Part shown: piece by piece, positions 20,168 through 28,783 of the stretch
Position numbering within the stretch: position 1 is the first letter of the stretch
Layout of the letters: the number at the start of each line of letters is the position of its first letter
NCBI GenBank assembly: GCA_002726205.1
Contig: PBSL01000009.1
Coordinates: 51,919 to 115,918 of the forward strand
DNA: 64,000 nucleotides
Origin: Planctomycetaceae bacterium
Lineage (GTDB): Bacteria; Planctomycetota; Planctomycetia; Planctomycetales; Planctomycetaceae
Direction of reading: 5' to 3'
Notes under the pieces: generated by a model
Database searches by the model: none
What the model saw: only the letters and a program-made list of their open reading frames with translations
What the model was told of the DNA's origin: nothing
Made by a program: the position numbers and the translations under genes

Positions 20168-20613
20168 CAGGGTGATTCTATTGAGAGGAATGGATGGTCC
20201 GGACCCACCATCAGGCGGCCCCGTGACTGCTTGGCGTGCTGCTTGGCACGATCGCGGTCGCGGAACACATGCCAGCGATTTCCGGTGACACGATTGGTGA
20301 TGATCGAACTGCGAACAAAAAAAGCCTCCCTCGCATCAAGCATCTCCCTGCTGTCCTCGTCGGTGACCAGAATCTGCTGTGGGGTGGAAGGTTGGCGATC
20401 GATCCACGCTCGGGCACAACCAACATCACAGAACCGGGTAAAGGCTCCCGCGGCGTCGCGGACACGCACCCGGAATGCCGCATCGAGCACCAGCCCGTCC
20501 CAGTTGCAACGGGGGCGATCGTCCTTGCGGACCTGGTGTCCGACGACCGGCAGGGCGGCTGCGATCACCAGCCCCACCAACGCCGTCCACCACCAGGACA
20601 CCGGCGGTTTCAT
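20167..20613 (-). CDS. NosL-like membrane-anchored protein
   Basis: Protein of 148 residues. An N-terminal membrane segment (about 8-25) is followed by a domain with a NosL-like pattern: RCNWDG near 35-40, FCDVGCARAWI at 61-71, then VTDEDSREMLDAREAFFV, TGNRWHVFRDRDRAKQHA and RGRLM. NosL is a Cu(I)-binding accessory protein of nitrous oxide reductase, but NosL-like proteins also occur apart from nos genes. The usual CxxCGM and Met-x-Met elements are not seen here; the cysteines at 36, 62 and 66 are candidate ligands. ATG 20613 overlaps the upstream stop by four bases. No nosZ, nosD or nosR is present in the window, so the partner must be something else. Confidence 0.7.
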   Translation of the reverse strand: MKPPVSWWWTALVGLVIAAALPVVGHQVRKDDRPRCNWDGLVLDAAFRVRVRDAAGAFTRFCDVGCARAWIDRQPSTPQQILVTDEDSREMLDAREAFFVRSSIITNRVTGNRWHVFRDRDRAKQHAKQSRGRLMVGPDHPFLSIESP

Positions 20614-21614
20614 GACAGGGAGAACTCCAGGAGGAACATGATCATTGAGCCAAGATATCCGAAGAGCCCAAGAAAGAGGAAGCGTCCGATCAGCGAGGGC
20701 AGGACGGCTTGTGTCTCTTCGACGCGGCCCAACCAGCCCGCCACTGCGGCCCAGCCGACCGAGAAACAGCCCAGCGTGAACAGCACCACGGCCAGCACGC
20801 TCTCGGGAACCTCGCTGATGAGATCGTATGGGCAGTGGTGCGGTCGCTGCAGAAGTGCCGGCGAGGCGATCTCGACCAGGAACAGGCCTCCCAGCGGCAT
20901 CGCGAAAAGCGTGCCGATGAGCAGTCCCGACAGGAACCGGCGGTGATGGTGTCCACTCCGGATGGCGGTCAGCAATCCCAGGCTGAGGCCGCCGACGACG
21001 ACCAGCAGGCCAATCGTCAACCAGGTGTGACTGCCCGACCCGAGCAGCGATTCGGGCAGAAATCGCGACCGGTCTGCCATCGCCGAGGTGCAGCAACCCA
21101 CGCTCAGCGAGTGTTCCTGCTTGGGGATGGCCAGATAGGATCCCACGCAGACGGCATCGGCGACGCTGACCAGTCCCAGCGGCAGTAGCCCGGAGAGCAA
21201 CCGTGGCATCAGTGGGGCGGTTTGCGTGGCCCGGTTGGCCAGGTACAGCACGAACCAGCCACCACCCAGGAAAACCAGCAACGGCTTGGTGCACTGCACC
21301 GTTGCCAGCAGCCAGGGCAGGTGGCGGGCGCTGCCCACGCTGCCGGTGCCGATTCGTGTCACTCCGTAGATACACATGACGCCCGGCCACGAGGGCACGT
21401 AGCTCTGCAACAGGGCGTAGAGCAGTGGCCAGGATGCCAGGTTCAAACCCAGCAGCAGCAATGACAGCAGCAGCAGCAGGTAGGGCCGATTCTCGATGTC
21501 ACGAGTCGACGTGACGCGACGGCGGCCGAACGAGGAAACGATGATCAGCAGGCCGACTGCAAATTGCAGGAGACTGACGAAGGCGATCAGGACGGCGTAG
21601 GCGTTGACGATCAT
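20610..21614 (-). CDS. Polytopic membrane protein, first gene of NosL/ABC operon
   Basis: Protein of 334 residues with about eight predicted membrane helices, beginning right at the N-terminus (AYAVLIAFVSLLQFAVGLLI) and ending in FLFLGLFGYLGSMIMFLLEF. Loops hold conserved-looking Cys/His clusters: VGCCTSAM, RHLPWLLATVQC and HHCPYDLI, any of which could bind metal. No named family was recognised. It is the promoter-proximal gene of five that overlap one another (ATGA, TGATG, 17-base and ATGA junctions), so it is almost certainly co-expressed with the NosL-like protein and the ABC transporter. The upstream region 21615-21883 separates it from a divergent lipoprotein gene. An envelope metal-handling or sensing role is inference. 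Confidence 0.7.
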   Translation of the reverse strand: MIVNAYAVLIAFVSLLQFAVGLLIIVSSFGRRRVTSTRDIENRPYLLLLLSLLLLGLNLASWPLLYALLQSYVPSWPGVMCIYGVTRIGTGSVGSARHLPWLLATVQCTKPLLVFLGGGWFVLYLANRATQTAPLMPRLLSGLLPLGLVSVADAVCVGSYLAIPKQEHSLSVGCCTSAMADRSRFLPESLLGSGSHTWLTIGLLVVVGGLSLGLLTAIRSGHHHRRFLSGLLIGTLFAMPLGGLFLVEIASPALLQRPHHCPYDLISEVPESVLAVVLFTLGCFSVGWAAVAGWLGRVEETQAVLPSLIGRFLFLGLFGYLGSMIMFLLEFSLS

Positions 21615-21883
21615 CTGCGAGCCTGGATCGGCAGCGGGACCGAAAAGAGATCTTCGATGTCACGCCGGGGAACCTGTCGACCGCCCCGCCTTCGGTGACC
21701 TTCCGGACACGATACCACCCTGTCGAGATACCGACCAGATGATCTGCCGATTGCACGTTTGTGATTCGGGCCTGTTCCGCGCTAGTGGGAAGTCGTTAAC
21801 ATGGGGCCTGGATTGGTTCGTGGGGAGGAGTGTCGACACGCTTTTCCCGCTGTTGGCACCCGTGTATGCGCTTCGGGAATTTC

Positions 21884-23188
21884 ATGAGGTACCTTTCGAT
21901 CAGCCGGGAATCCTGGTGCGGGGTCTTCCTGACGATGACCTTCGTGTTATTCGGCTTGCTGTCCGGGTGTGATCGAACGGCGTCATCGAAAAACGATTCG
22001 CCAGGAACACCGACCGCGACGACGGCCCTCGGTGCCGACTCGTTATCACGTCCCGACGAGGCGGTCCGGGTCTTTCTGAGGGCTTTTCAGATCGGCGAGG
22101 GGGGTGCTATCTGGGACTCGCTGCCGGAGCGGCACCACGTGGAGATCAACGAGATCATCCGCGGGTTTGCCGCGAAGATGGATCCCCAGGTCTGGGAGCG
22201 AGCGTTCGTGGTGGCACGACGAATTGTCGAGGTACTCCGCGACAAGCGGAATGTGATTTTTGGGGATTCCCAGCTGAAGGTTAAGTCGATCAACAGGAGA
22301 CTGTTTTCGGAGAACTGGGACGAGGTGATCGTCTTGCTGAAATCACTGGTCGACAGCGAACTTGGCGACCTCGATAAGCTCCGGGCGTTTGACGGCAAGA
22401 AGTTTTTTTCCGGGACGGGAACGCGCTTCCTGAAACAGCTTGTCGCTCTCTCTGCCAAGGATCCCAACGACCCGTTCCGCAAGGGGTTCGATGCCAAGGT
22501 ACGACTGGTCACGATCGATGGCTCGGAGGCCACGATCGGGCTGACGATGAGCGGCACGTTTGTGATGACGCAGGAGGCCGTCGATGTGAAGCCGAAAGAG
22601 ACGCAGATGAAGGTCCACCAGGTCGATGGCGTGTGGATTGTCGCGGAACTCGACTATGGGTTGACCAAGCTGTACGAGGATGGCCGCGCGATGCTGGCCG
22701 GGATCCCCGACGATGCGATCCGAAACAACCGTGGCCCGTTGATCAAGTTGCTGAAAACTGTCGAAGAGGATCTCGACCGGATCGAATTGGCGAAAACCAA
22801 CAAGGAACTCACCCAGGCGCTAGTGCTGGCACAGCTGAGGATCAGTCAACTTGTCTCGGCAGGGACAGGAGAGGAGCCCGGGGCGGATGGTTCGGAGCCG
22901 CGTGGACGGACCGTGACGGTGGTCGTCAAGGGCGAGATGGACAAGGCAACACGTCAGCGGGTGCTTGACCGGTTGGAGAGCCTGAAGCGGGCGGGTGGGA
23001 CTCCGAAAGTGACCGACGGCAAGGGACTGGTGACGGTCATCATTCCAACCGACCGATTTCTGCAGGATGTTGTCGATGCGATTGACTTTGGTCTGGTTGG
23101 CGACATCGACGAGGTGGAACGGCGTTTTACCGTGACCGTGAAGCCGAAGCCGGTGAAAAAGGCAAAACAGGGCAGTTCCGGGAAGTAG
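21884..23188 (+). CDS. Lipoprotein of unknown function
   Basis: Start ATG 21884 was chosen because it gives a typical lipoprotein signal: a short basic start, hydrophobic FLTMTFVLFGL, and lipobox LSGC with the lipidated Cys at 29. The mature protein (about 405 residues) begins with a Ser/Thr/Pro-rich linker, followed by a helical domain (DEAVRVFLRAFQIGEGGAIW onward), a beta-rich middle and a C-terminal alpha/beta domain (about 335-425). No family was recognised. ATG codons at 21866 and an earlier GTG/ATG at 21830 are alternative starts but add non-signal sequence. It is divergent from the NosL-like operon and followed by a glycosyltransferase-like gene 87 bases downstream. Confidence 0.75.
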   Translation: MRYLSISRESWCGVFLTMTFVLFGLLSGCDRTASSKNDSPGTPTATTALGADSLSRPDEAVRVFLRAFQIGEGGAIWDSLPERHHVEINEIIRGFAAKMDPQVWERAFVVARRIVEVLRDKRNVIFGDSQLKVKSINRRLFSENWDEVIVLLKSLVDSELGDLDKLRAFDGKKFFSGTGTRFLKQLVALSAKDPNDPFRKGFDAKVRLVTIDGSEATIGLTMSGTFVMTQEAVDVKPKETQMKVHQVDGVWIVAELDYGLTKLYEDGRAMLAGIPDDAIRNNRGPLIKLLKTVEEDLDRIELAKTNKELTQALVLAQLRISQLVSAGTGEEPGADGSEPRGRTVTVVVKGEMDKATRQRVLDRLESLKRAGGTPKVTDGKGLVTVIIPTDRFLQDVVDAIDFGLVGDIDEVERRFTVTVKPKPVKKAKQGSSGK

Positions 23189-23274
23189 TTGCCGAACGTG
23201 GCGATGGGGTCCGGAAACGGGTCGAACGCGATCCGTCATGACCGGTAGTGTGAGTTACCGCGTACGGTGGCCGA

Positions 23275-25005
23275 ATGAGTGGTTCTGCGGACACGGTTCC
23301 AGGGAAAGCGAGTGATGTGGTCGACGGTCGTCGCCTGCCGTGGGGATTGATTGCGATCCTGGTCCTGGCGGCGGTGTTGCGACTGTCGCGACTGGAACTG
23401 GTGCCGATGACCAACGAGATGGCCGGCAGCGGCCTGACGGCGAACGTGGTCGTTGCTTCCTCGCCCAGCACCGGCTGGCCGTTGGCCGGCGCGTTGGCCG
23501 AAGGCGTGCGGGGATCGTCGCTGTTCATCTACCTGGTTTCTCTGCCGAACCAGCTGATCTGGCACCCGCTGACCGGCGTCGTGCTGGTGGCACTGCTGAA
23601 TGTCTGGGCGGTGTTTCTGGCCTATCGTCTGGCGGATCGGCTGTTTGGTCACCGTGCGGCTCTTGCCGCGGGACTGCTGCTGGCCTGTTCGCCCTGGGCG
23701 GTCGTTTATTCCCGGCAGCTGTGGGCGGGCAGTTGCCTGGCCGTTGTCAGCCTTTGGCTGATTGGGATGTCGTTGACGTGGTTGTCGGAGGGCGGAAGCG
23801 GGCGACTGGTGAGAATGCTGGTCCTGGGGTTCCTGATTCCCCAGTTGCATTATTCGGGACTGGCGGCGACTGCCTGGCTGGCTGTCGTGATCTGGATCGG
23901 CCGGCGTCGTGTGGGTTGGTCACCGACGATTGCCGGCGTGTCTTTCGGGCTTTCGACCTGGACGCCATGGGTGGCGTTTCATCACATCGGTGGCTGGACA
24001 GAGCTCCGGAATTCGTTGTCGATTTTCGGTGGCAAACCCAACCTCGCACGGGCGATCACCAACGAGATCAACTACCTGCAGTCGATGTTGCACAGCGGCG
24101 GTTTCGATCACTGGTTTGCGGTTTCGCCGGCGGACTTGCCGGAGTTTTTCCCCGGATGGCAGCGAGCGGTTCTGGTCGGTTGTGGCCTGTTGATGGTCTT
24201 TGCCGTCGCCGCTGAGGCGGGCCGGGCGTTGACACGGACCGGCGATTCGTCCGGTCAACCGGGAACAGGACTTTTGTGGCTGTGGGTCGTGCTTCCCCTG
24301 CTGGGCGGGCTGGTGTATCGACCCGACGTGCGTCCGGAACATCTGCTGATCGTCTTGCCGGTACTGCTGGTTCTCGCCTCCGCTGCCGCGGGTCGCTGCC
24401 TCGACGGGCACCGGCGAGCACCCCGGGTCCTGGCTTGTGGGGCGCTGGGCACCCTTGCCGCATCGCACGTCCTGTTCCTGGTTTCCTGGAACAGTTACCT
24501 CGACGACGATCGCGCCGATCCGGAAGGTCAGTACGGGTTGACCTATCGGCAGAGGCGTGCTGTCGCCCGCTGGGTGCTGTCCGACTGCGATGGACAGTCA
24601 GTTGAACTGGCCGGGCCGTTCCGAGGTGGGCATCCAGCCTACGAGTATGTCTACTACTATGAACGGTCGCGCCGCGGCCGGGATCGGTCAGCGCCCGAAG
24701 AAAAATTGAAATATTGGATCGATGAAGACTCCGATGGCGGACAACCCGGTACCGTGGTCTACCGGAGCCTCAAGCAACGACAGATCGGCGCCACCCTGAA
24801 TCGATACCAGTCCACATCCTCACGGTGGAAAATCGAGAAGAGTCACCAACTTGGCGCAACGAGGATCTATCGCATTCGCTTGCCGGTCGTGGGATCCTTC
24901 AGGACGGCGTTTTGGGAGCCCGTTTCCGGTTTTTCGGGGACCGGGGTCAATGTTGCGGATGATTTTGTGCAACGTTCGCGTTGGCGAATTCGTAGGCTAA
25001 ACTGA
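23275..25005 (+). CDS. GT-C type glycosyltransferase-like polytopic membrane protein
   Basis: Protein of 576 residues with about ten hydrophobic segments in the first 400 residues, starting at about 25. The layout fits dolichyl-phosphate-mannose mannosyltransferase-like (PMT_2/ArnT-type) proteins: a first loop with acidic residue (VPMTNEMAG), repeated amphipathic and hydrophobic helices, a PEHLLIVLPVLLVLASAAAG segment, then a soluble C-terminal part (about 405-576). In this superfamily a sugar is moved from a polyprenyl phosphate to a protein or lipid outside the membrane. The exact donor and acceptor cannot be told. ATG 23275 is used; no strong Shine-Dalgarno sequence precedes it. Confidence 0.6.
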   Translation: MSGSADTVPGKASDVVDGRRLPWGLIAILVLAAVLRLSRLELVPMTNEMAGSGLTANVVVASSPSTGWPLAGALAEGVRGSSLFIYLVSLPNQLIWHPLTGVVLVALLNVWAVFLAYRLADRLFGHRAALAAGLLLACSPWAVVYSRQLWAGSCLAVVSLWLIGMSLTWLSEGGSGRLVRMLVLGFLIPQLHYSGLAATAWLAVVIWIGRRRVGWSPTIAGVSFGLSTWTPWVAFHHIGGWTELRNSLSIFGGKPNLARAITNEINYLQSMLHSGGFDHWFAVSPADLPEFFPGWQRAVLVGCGLLMVFAVAAEAGRALTRTGDSSGQPGTGLLWLWVVLPLLGGLVYRPDVRPEHLLIVLPVLLVLASAAAGRCLDGHRRAPRVLACGALGTLAASHVLFLVSWNSYLDDDRADPEGQYGLTYRQRRAVARWVLSDCDGQSVELAGPFRGGHPAYEYVYYYERSRRGRDRSAPEEKLKYWIDEDSDGGQPGTVVYRSLKQRQIGATLNRYQSTSSRWKIEKSHQLGATRIYRIRLPVVGSFRTAFWEPVSGFSGTGVNVADDFVQRSRWRIRRLN

Positions 25006-25104
25006 GAGAAGCTGGATCCGATCGTATCCAGCTGACTTCGAGATCTTCCGAGCTGTTTTGCAGGGCAAGTTCACAGGGCCAGAACCAGAGAAAGACGGGT
25101 AGGA

Positions 25105-27090
25105 ATGAACGAGATGCGGAATCCCGATCCCCAGCCCGGGGAAATCCAACAGGCGACCGAACAGGCGACAGCCGCTGAAGCAAGCGGTTCGAGTGGCGAT
25201 TCTGATGGCGGTGGTGGTGGCGTTGGTGTCGTTGTTTTCACGGTGGTCCTGGCTGGTGTAGCTGCGGCCGTGTATTTCAGCCGTGATGAAGGGGTTCGGC
25301 CACCCGATCAGCCGAACGCAGTCGGCAGCCGTCCCGGTTTTCGCGATATTGCCCGGGAATCGGGTCTGGATTTCCACATGGGTTTCCTTTCCAGTGAATC
25401 GGGAACCACCTTCAAGATTAATCTCTATGACCACGGTTGTGGTGTTTCGGTTGCCGACTATGACGGAGACGGTCACGAAGACGTGTTCTTCCTGAACCAG
25501 TTGGGATCCAACGCGTTGTATCGAAACCGGGGTGACGGCACGTTCGAGGACGTGACCGAGAAGGTGGGGGTCGGGCTTGCGGATCGGGTCTGCGTGGGAG
25601 GCACGTTTGCCGACGTCGACAACGATGGTGACCAGGACCTGTTCGTGGCCAGCACGCGTGGAGGGAATGTCTTTTACGAGAACCAGGGTGGCGGGGTTCT
25701 CAAGGATGTCACGAAGGCAGCCGGGCTCGAGCACGTCGGTCACTCGCAGACGGCGATCTTTTTCGACTACGACAACGACGGGCTGCTGGATCTTTACGTG
25801 GTTCACACCGCCGACTGGACGCTCGACGAAATCAACCCGACCAGCAAGACATTCGTTGGCAAGGGAGGTGATGGGTTCGATGCGGTGATCCAGAGTGCCA
25901 AGGAATACAACATCCTCTACCGCAACAACGGCGACGGGACGTTCACCGACATCACCAAGAAAGTTGGCCTCGAGGGACGAGGTTGGAGCAGTGATGTGGC
26001 GGTTTTTGATTTCGACGACGACGGCGACCAGGATGTCCTGGTCACCTGCATGTTCGGCCGCGCCCAGTTGTTCCGCAACGATGACGGCAAGTTCGTTGAT
26101 GTGACACTGGAAACGCTCGGACGAACATCATGGGGTGGCATGGGAGTCAAGGTGTTCGATGCTCACAACGATTCGCAGTTGGACATCCTCGTCGTCGACA
26201 TGCACTCCGACATGTGGATGGGCCTGGATCTTGACCACGGTTCGCTGAAACTGGCCACCGATTCGGAGAAGAAGAAATTCCGGTCGATCTTCGGGCCGAT
26301 GAAGCAACAGGACAACAACCTGGTCAAGACCGAGGAACGCTGGGCCGACACGTTGTCGTTCAGTCACGGCGAGGTATTGTTCGGCAATGCCTTCTACCGG
26401 GCGACCGGCAAGGGGACCTTCGAAGAACTCTCCGAGCAGGTTGGCCTGGAGACGCTGTGGCCTTGGGGCATCTCGGTAGGCGATTTCGACAATGATGGCC
26501 ACCAGGATGTCTTCCTGGCGTCGGGGATGGGCTTCCCGTTCTACTACTGGCCCAACTACCTGATGCTCAACAACGGCGACGGGACCTTCTCGGATCACGC
26601 CGAGGCCCGGGGGATCGAGCCGCCCGTGCAGGGGCACTCCCACAAGGAGCAGATCCAGAACCGGGATTCTGTCCGGAGTTCTCGCTGTGCCGCGGCGGCC
26701 GATTTTGACGGCGACGGTCGCCTGGAGATCATCACCAACAACTTCAACGACATCCCCTACTATTTCAAGAACGAGTTTGACGAGAAGAACAGCTACCTGG
26801 CGCTGCGATTGCAGGGGACCCGCAGCAACCGGGATGCCATCGGCGCCCAGGTCAAGGTCCGGATCGGTGAGGAGACCATGATGAGGTTGGTCCAGTCGGC
26901 CGGCGGTTATCTTTCGCAGCCGTCACGAACCGTTCACTTCGGGATCGGAAAACACGAACAGGTCGACCGGGTCGAGATCCGCTGGCCGAGTGGAATCCGC
27001 CAGGTGATCGAGAATCCGGTGATCAACCGGTTGCACAAGGTGGTCGAGCCGGACCAACCGGCGGCAGAAAAGCCGGCGGCGGGTCAGTGA
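25105..27090 (+). CDS. FG-GAP/VCBS repeat protein with ASPIC/UnbV C-terminal domain (CRTAC1 family)
   Basis: Protein of 661 residues. A cytoplasmic N-terminus with a Gly-rich stretch precedes a membrane helix at about 42-57. The exported part is a beta propeller of FG-GAP/VCBS repeats with Ca-binding loops: DYDGDGHEDVFF, DVDNDGDQDLFV, DYDNDGLLDLYV, DFDDDGDQDVLV, DFDNDGHQDVFL and DFDGDGRLEIIT. The last ~90 residues are an ASPIC/UnbV domain (DAIGAQVKVRIG to the end, with VEIRWPSGIRQVI). Planctomycetes have many such surface proteins, usually assumed to bind calcium and glycans. The stop lies 52 bases before the MBL gene in the same direction, so co-transcription is plausible. Confidence 0.88.
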   Translation: MNEMRNPDPQPGEIQQATEQATAAEASGSSGDSDGGGGGVGVVVFTVVLAGVAAAVYFSRDEGVRPPDQPNAVGSRPGFRDIARESGLDFHMGFLSSESGTTFKINLYDHGCGVSVADYDGDGHEDVFFLNQLGSNALYRNRGDGTFEDVTEKVGVGLADRVCVGGTFADVDNDGDQDLFVASTRGGNVFYENQGGGVLKDVTKAAGLEHVGHSQTAIFFDYDNDGLLDLYVVHTADWTLDEINPTSKTFVGKGGDGFDAVIQSAKEYNILYRNNGDGTFTDITKKVGLEGRGWSSDVAVFDFDDDGDQDVLVTCMFGRAQLFRNDDGKFVDVTLETLGRTSWGGMGVKVFDAHNDSQLDILVVDMHSDMWMGLDLDHGSLKLATDSEKKKFRSIFGPMKQQDNNLVKTEERWADTLSFSHGEVLFGNAFYRATGKGTFEELSEQVGLETLWPWGISVGDFDNDGHQDVFLASGMGFPFYYWPNYLMLNNGDGTFSDHAEARGIEPPVQGHSHKEQIQNRDSVRSSRCAAAADFDGDGRLEIITNNFNDIPYYFKNEFDEKNSYLALRLQGTRSNRDAIGAQVKVRIGEETMMRLVQSAGGYLSQPSRTVHFGIGKHEQVDRVEIRWPSGIRQVIENPVINRLHKVVEPDQPAAEKPAAGQ

Positions 27091-27142
27091 ACGGCTTCTG
27101 CAGACCGCTGTCCTCTTCGTGTCATCAGTGGCTCCGGGGCTC

Positions 27143-28783
27143 ATGACCAAGCACGGTGCCGGCGATCGTGGCAGTCGAATCATGGCAGGACTGGGTGTGA
27201 TGACCCTGGTGGCCTGTGCTGCGGTCATCTGGAATGTCACGCCGGAAAAGAGGATCGTCGAGGACCCGGTTCTGAAGAGACGTCCGGTGACCCTCTTCGA
27301 TGGGGTTCACCTGCTTGGGGGACTGGCCCCGTCGGTTGCCTACGTCGTGGAGACGTCGGAAGGCCTGGTGCTGGTGGATTCCGGACTCGAGGCAAATTGC
27401 CAGTCGCTGCTTCAGCAGATGAAATACCTGCAGCTGAACCCGGGCCGCTTGAAGAAGATCCTGCTGACCCACGCCCACGGCGACCACGTGCTGGGTGCGA
27501 TGTACCTGCAACGGCTGACGGGCGCTCGCATCTATGCCGGTCGTGCCGACAGTGACATCCTCCGTTCCGGCGGTCCTCCCGAGGCACTCTTCTCGACCTA
27601 CGACATGCCGGGAATCGAGACGCATTCCACGGAAGTCGACATGGAACTCGAGGGCGGCGAGACGATTCACAGCGGTGATGTTCGCATCGAGGTGATTGGC
27701 ACGCCGGGGCACACGCCCGGCAGTCTCTGTTTCCTGATGGAACGCGACGGGCGGCGAATTCTTTTCAGTGGCGACACCGTGCAGAGTATCAGCGGCGACC
27801 TGGGCACCTACGCCGCATACCTTTCGCCGCGCTACCGTTCCAGTGCGGCGGATTACCTGGCCACGCTCCGGAAACTCCGCGAGTTGCCGGCTCCGGATGT
27901 CCTGTTGCCGGGCCATCCGCAGGTGCCGCGGCCTCCGTCGAGCTCGCACCTTTCGATGCCCGGCAGTGAAGCTGACAGCCCGGGTGTCAGTGCAGAGGTG
28001 ACCGTCGAGCAATGGCAGCAGATGATGACCGACGGCATCACCGAGATGCAGCGGCTGGTTGATCGCTACGCGGCCGATGGAGCAGATTTTCTGGACGGCA
28101 CGCCCCGCGAGATTCTGCCGGGACTGTATTACCTCGGCGAATTCTCCGATTGGGCCGTCTATGTTCTCCGGGAAGGGAAGCGTTGGTACGTGTTCGATGC
28201 GCCCGGTGGTGCGGGGTTGATCGAGTTCTTGGAACAGCGACTGCAAAAGCTGGAACAATCGCTCGACGGTGTCGCCGGTGTGCTGGTCACGTCCGTGTCG
28301 ATCGAGGCGACGGCCGGCCTGGGAGGAATGGTCGAGAAGTTCAAGTGCCCGGTGGTCGTCCACCGCGATGGCCTGCAGTCGCTTCGTGAGCGTCTGCCCC
28401 GGGAAACCCGGTTCGTGATGGCCGCCACGATTGACGAGAAATCCGAGTTCCCGGTCGTGGCCACCTCGTTGAGTGGCCGTGGCTCTGCGAAGGTTGTCTT
28501 CGGGATGCGCCGGGCCGACAGGTCGATCCTGGTTTCGGGACGGTTGCTCGGCAAGGTCGACAATCGCCGTCTGGTGCAGGAGTTGCTCGGAGATCTTGCC
28601 GCGGAGGACGGCGACACGGCGGCCTACCGGAAGACGCTGGACCTGTTCGAATCGATGGCTCCCGACGTCTGGCTGCCGGCGCGACCGGTCAACGGCCAAA
28701 ACGCCAATCTGTACGACCAGCAGTGGCAATCGATCATCGAGCGAAATCGTACTTCGCTCCGCAAGAACGCTGGCCCGGGCTAG
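27143..28783 (+). CDS. Membrane-anchored MBL-fold protein with degenerate second MBL-like domain
   Basis: Protein of 546 residues with an N-terminal membrane anchor (about 14-32). The first MBL domain has all ligands of a dinuclear hydrolase: THAHGDH with H110, H112, D114, H115; H190 in TPGHTPGS; D211 in SGDT; H258 in LPGHPQ. From about 320 the chain repeats the same order of elements without ligands: YVFDAPGG for LVLVDSG, VLVTSVSIEATAG for the HxHxDH strand, ILVSGRLLGK for SGDT, DVWLPARPVNGQ for LPGHP. ATG 27143 was preferred over GTG 27119 because of GGGG 3-7 bases upstream. A paralog sits at 30113. The closest families are glyoxalase II-like and related hydrolases; the substrate is unknown. 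Confidence 0.8.
   Translation: MTKHGAGDRGSRIMAGLGVMTLVACAAVIWNVTPEKRIVEDPVLKRRPVTLFDGVHLLGGLAPSVAYVVETSEGLVLVDSGLEANCQSLLQQMKYLQLNPGRLKKILLTHAHGDHVLGAMYLQRLTGARIYAGRADSDILRSGGPPEALFSTYDMPGIETHSTEVDMELEGGETIHSGDVRIEVIGTPGHTPGSLCFLMERDGRRILFSGDTVQSISGDLGTYAAYLSPRYRSSAADYLATLRKLRELPAPDVLLPGHPQVPRPPSSSHLSMPGSEADSPGVSAEVTVEQWQQMMTDGITEMQRLVDRYAADGADFLDGTPREILPGLYYLGEFSDWAVYVLREGKRWYVFDAPGGAGLIEFLEQRLQKLEQSLDGVAGVLVTSVSIEATAGLGGMVEKFKCPVVVHRDGLQSLRERLPRETRFVMAATIDEKSEFPVVATSLSGRGSAKVVFGMRRADRSILVSGRLLGKVDNRRLVQELLGDLAAEDGDTAAYRKTLDLFESMAPDVWLPARPVNGQNANLYDQQWQSIIERNRTSLRKNAGPG

Noticed and set aside
20167..20613. NosL-like gene considered as part of a denitrification (nos) locus
   Set aside because: No nosZ, nosR, nosD, nosF or nosY-type gene is present; the partner ABC genes are of the MacB/FtsX type.
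27125..28729. 534-codon minus-strand open frame
   Set aside because: Antisense to the first MBL-fold gene, whose metal ligands are intact.
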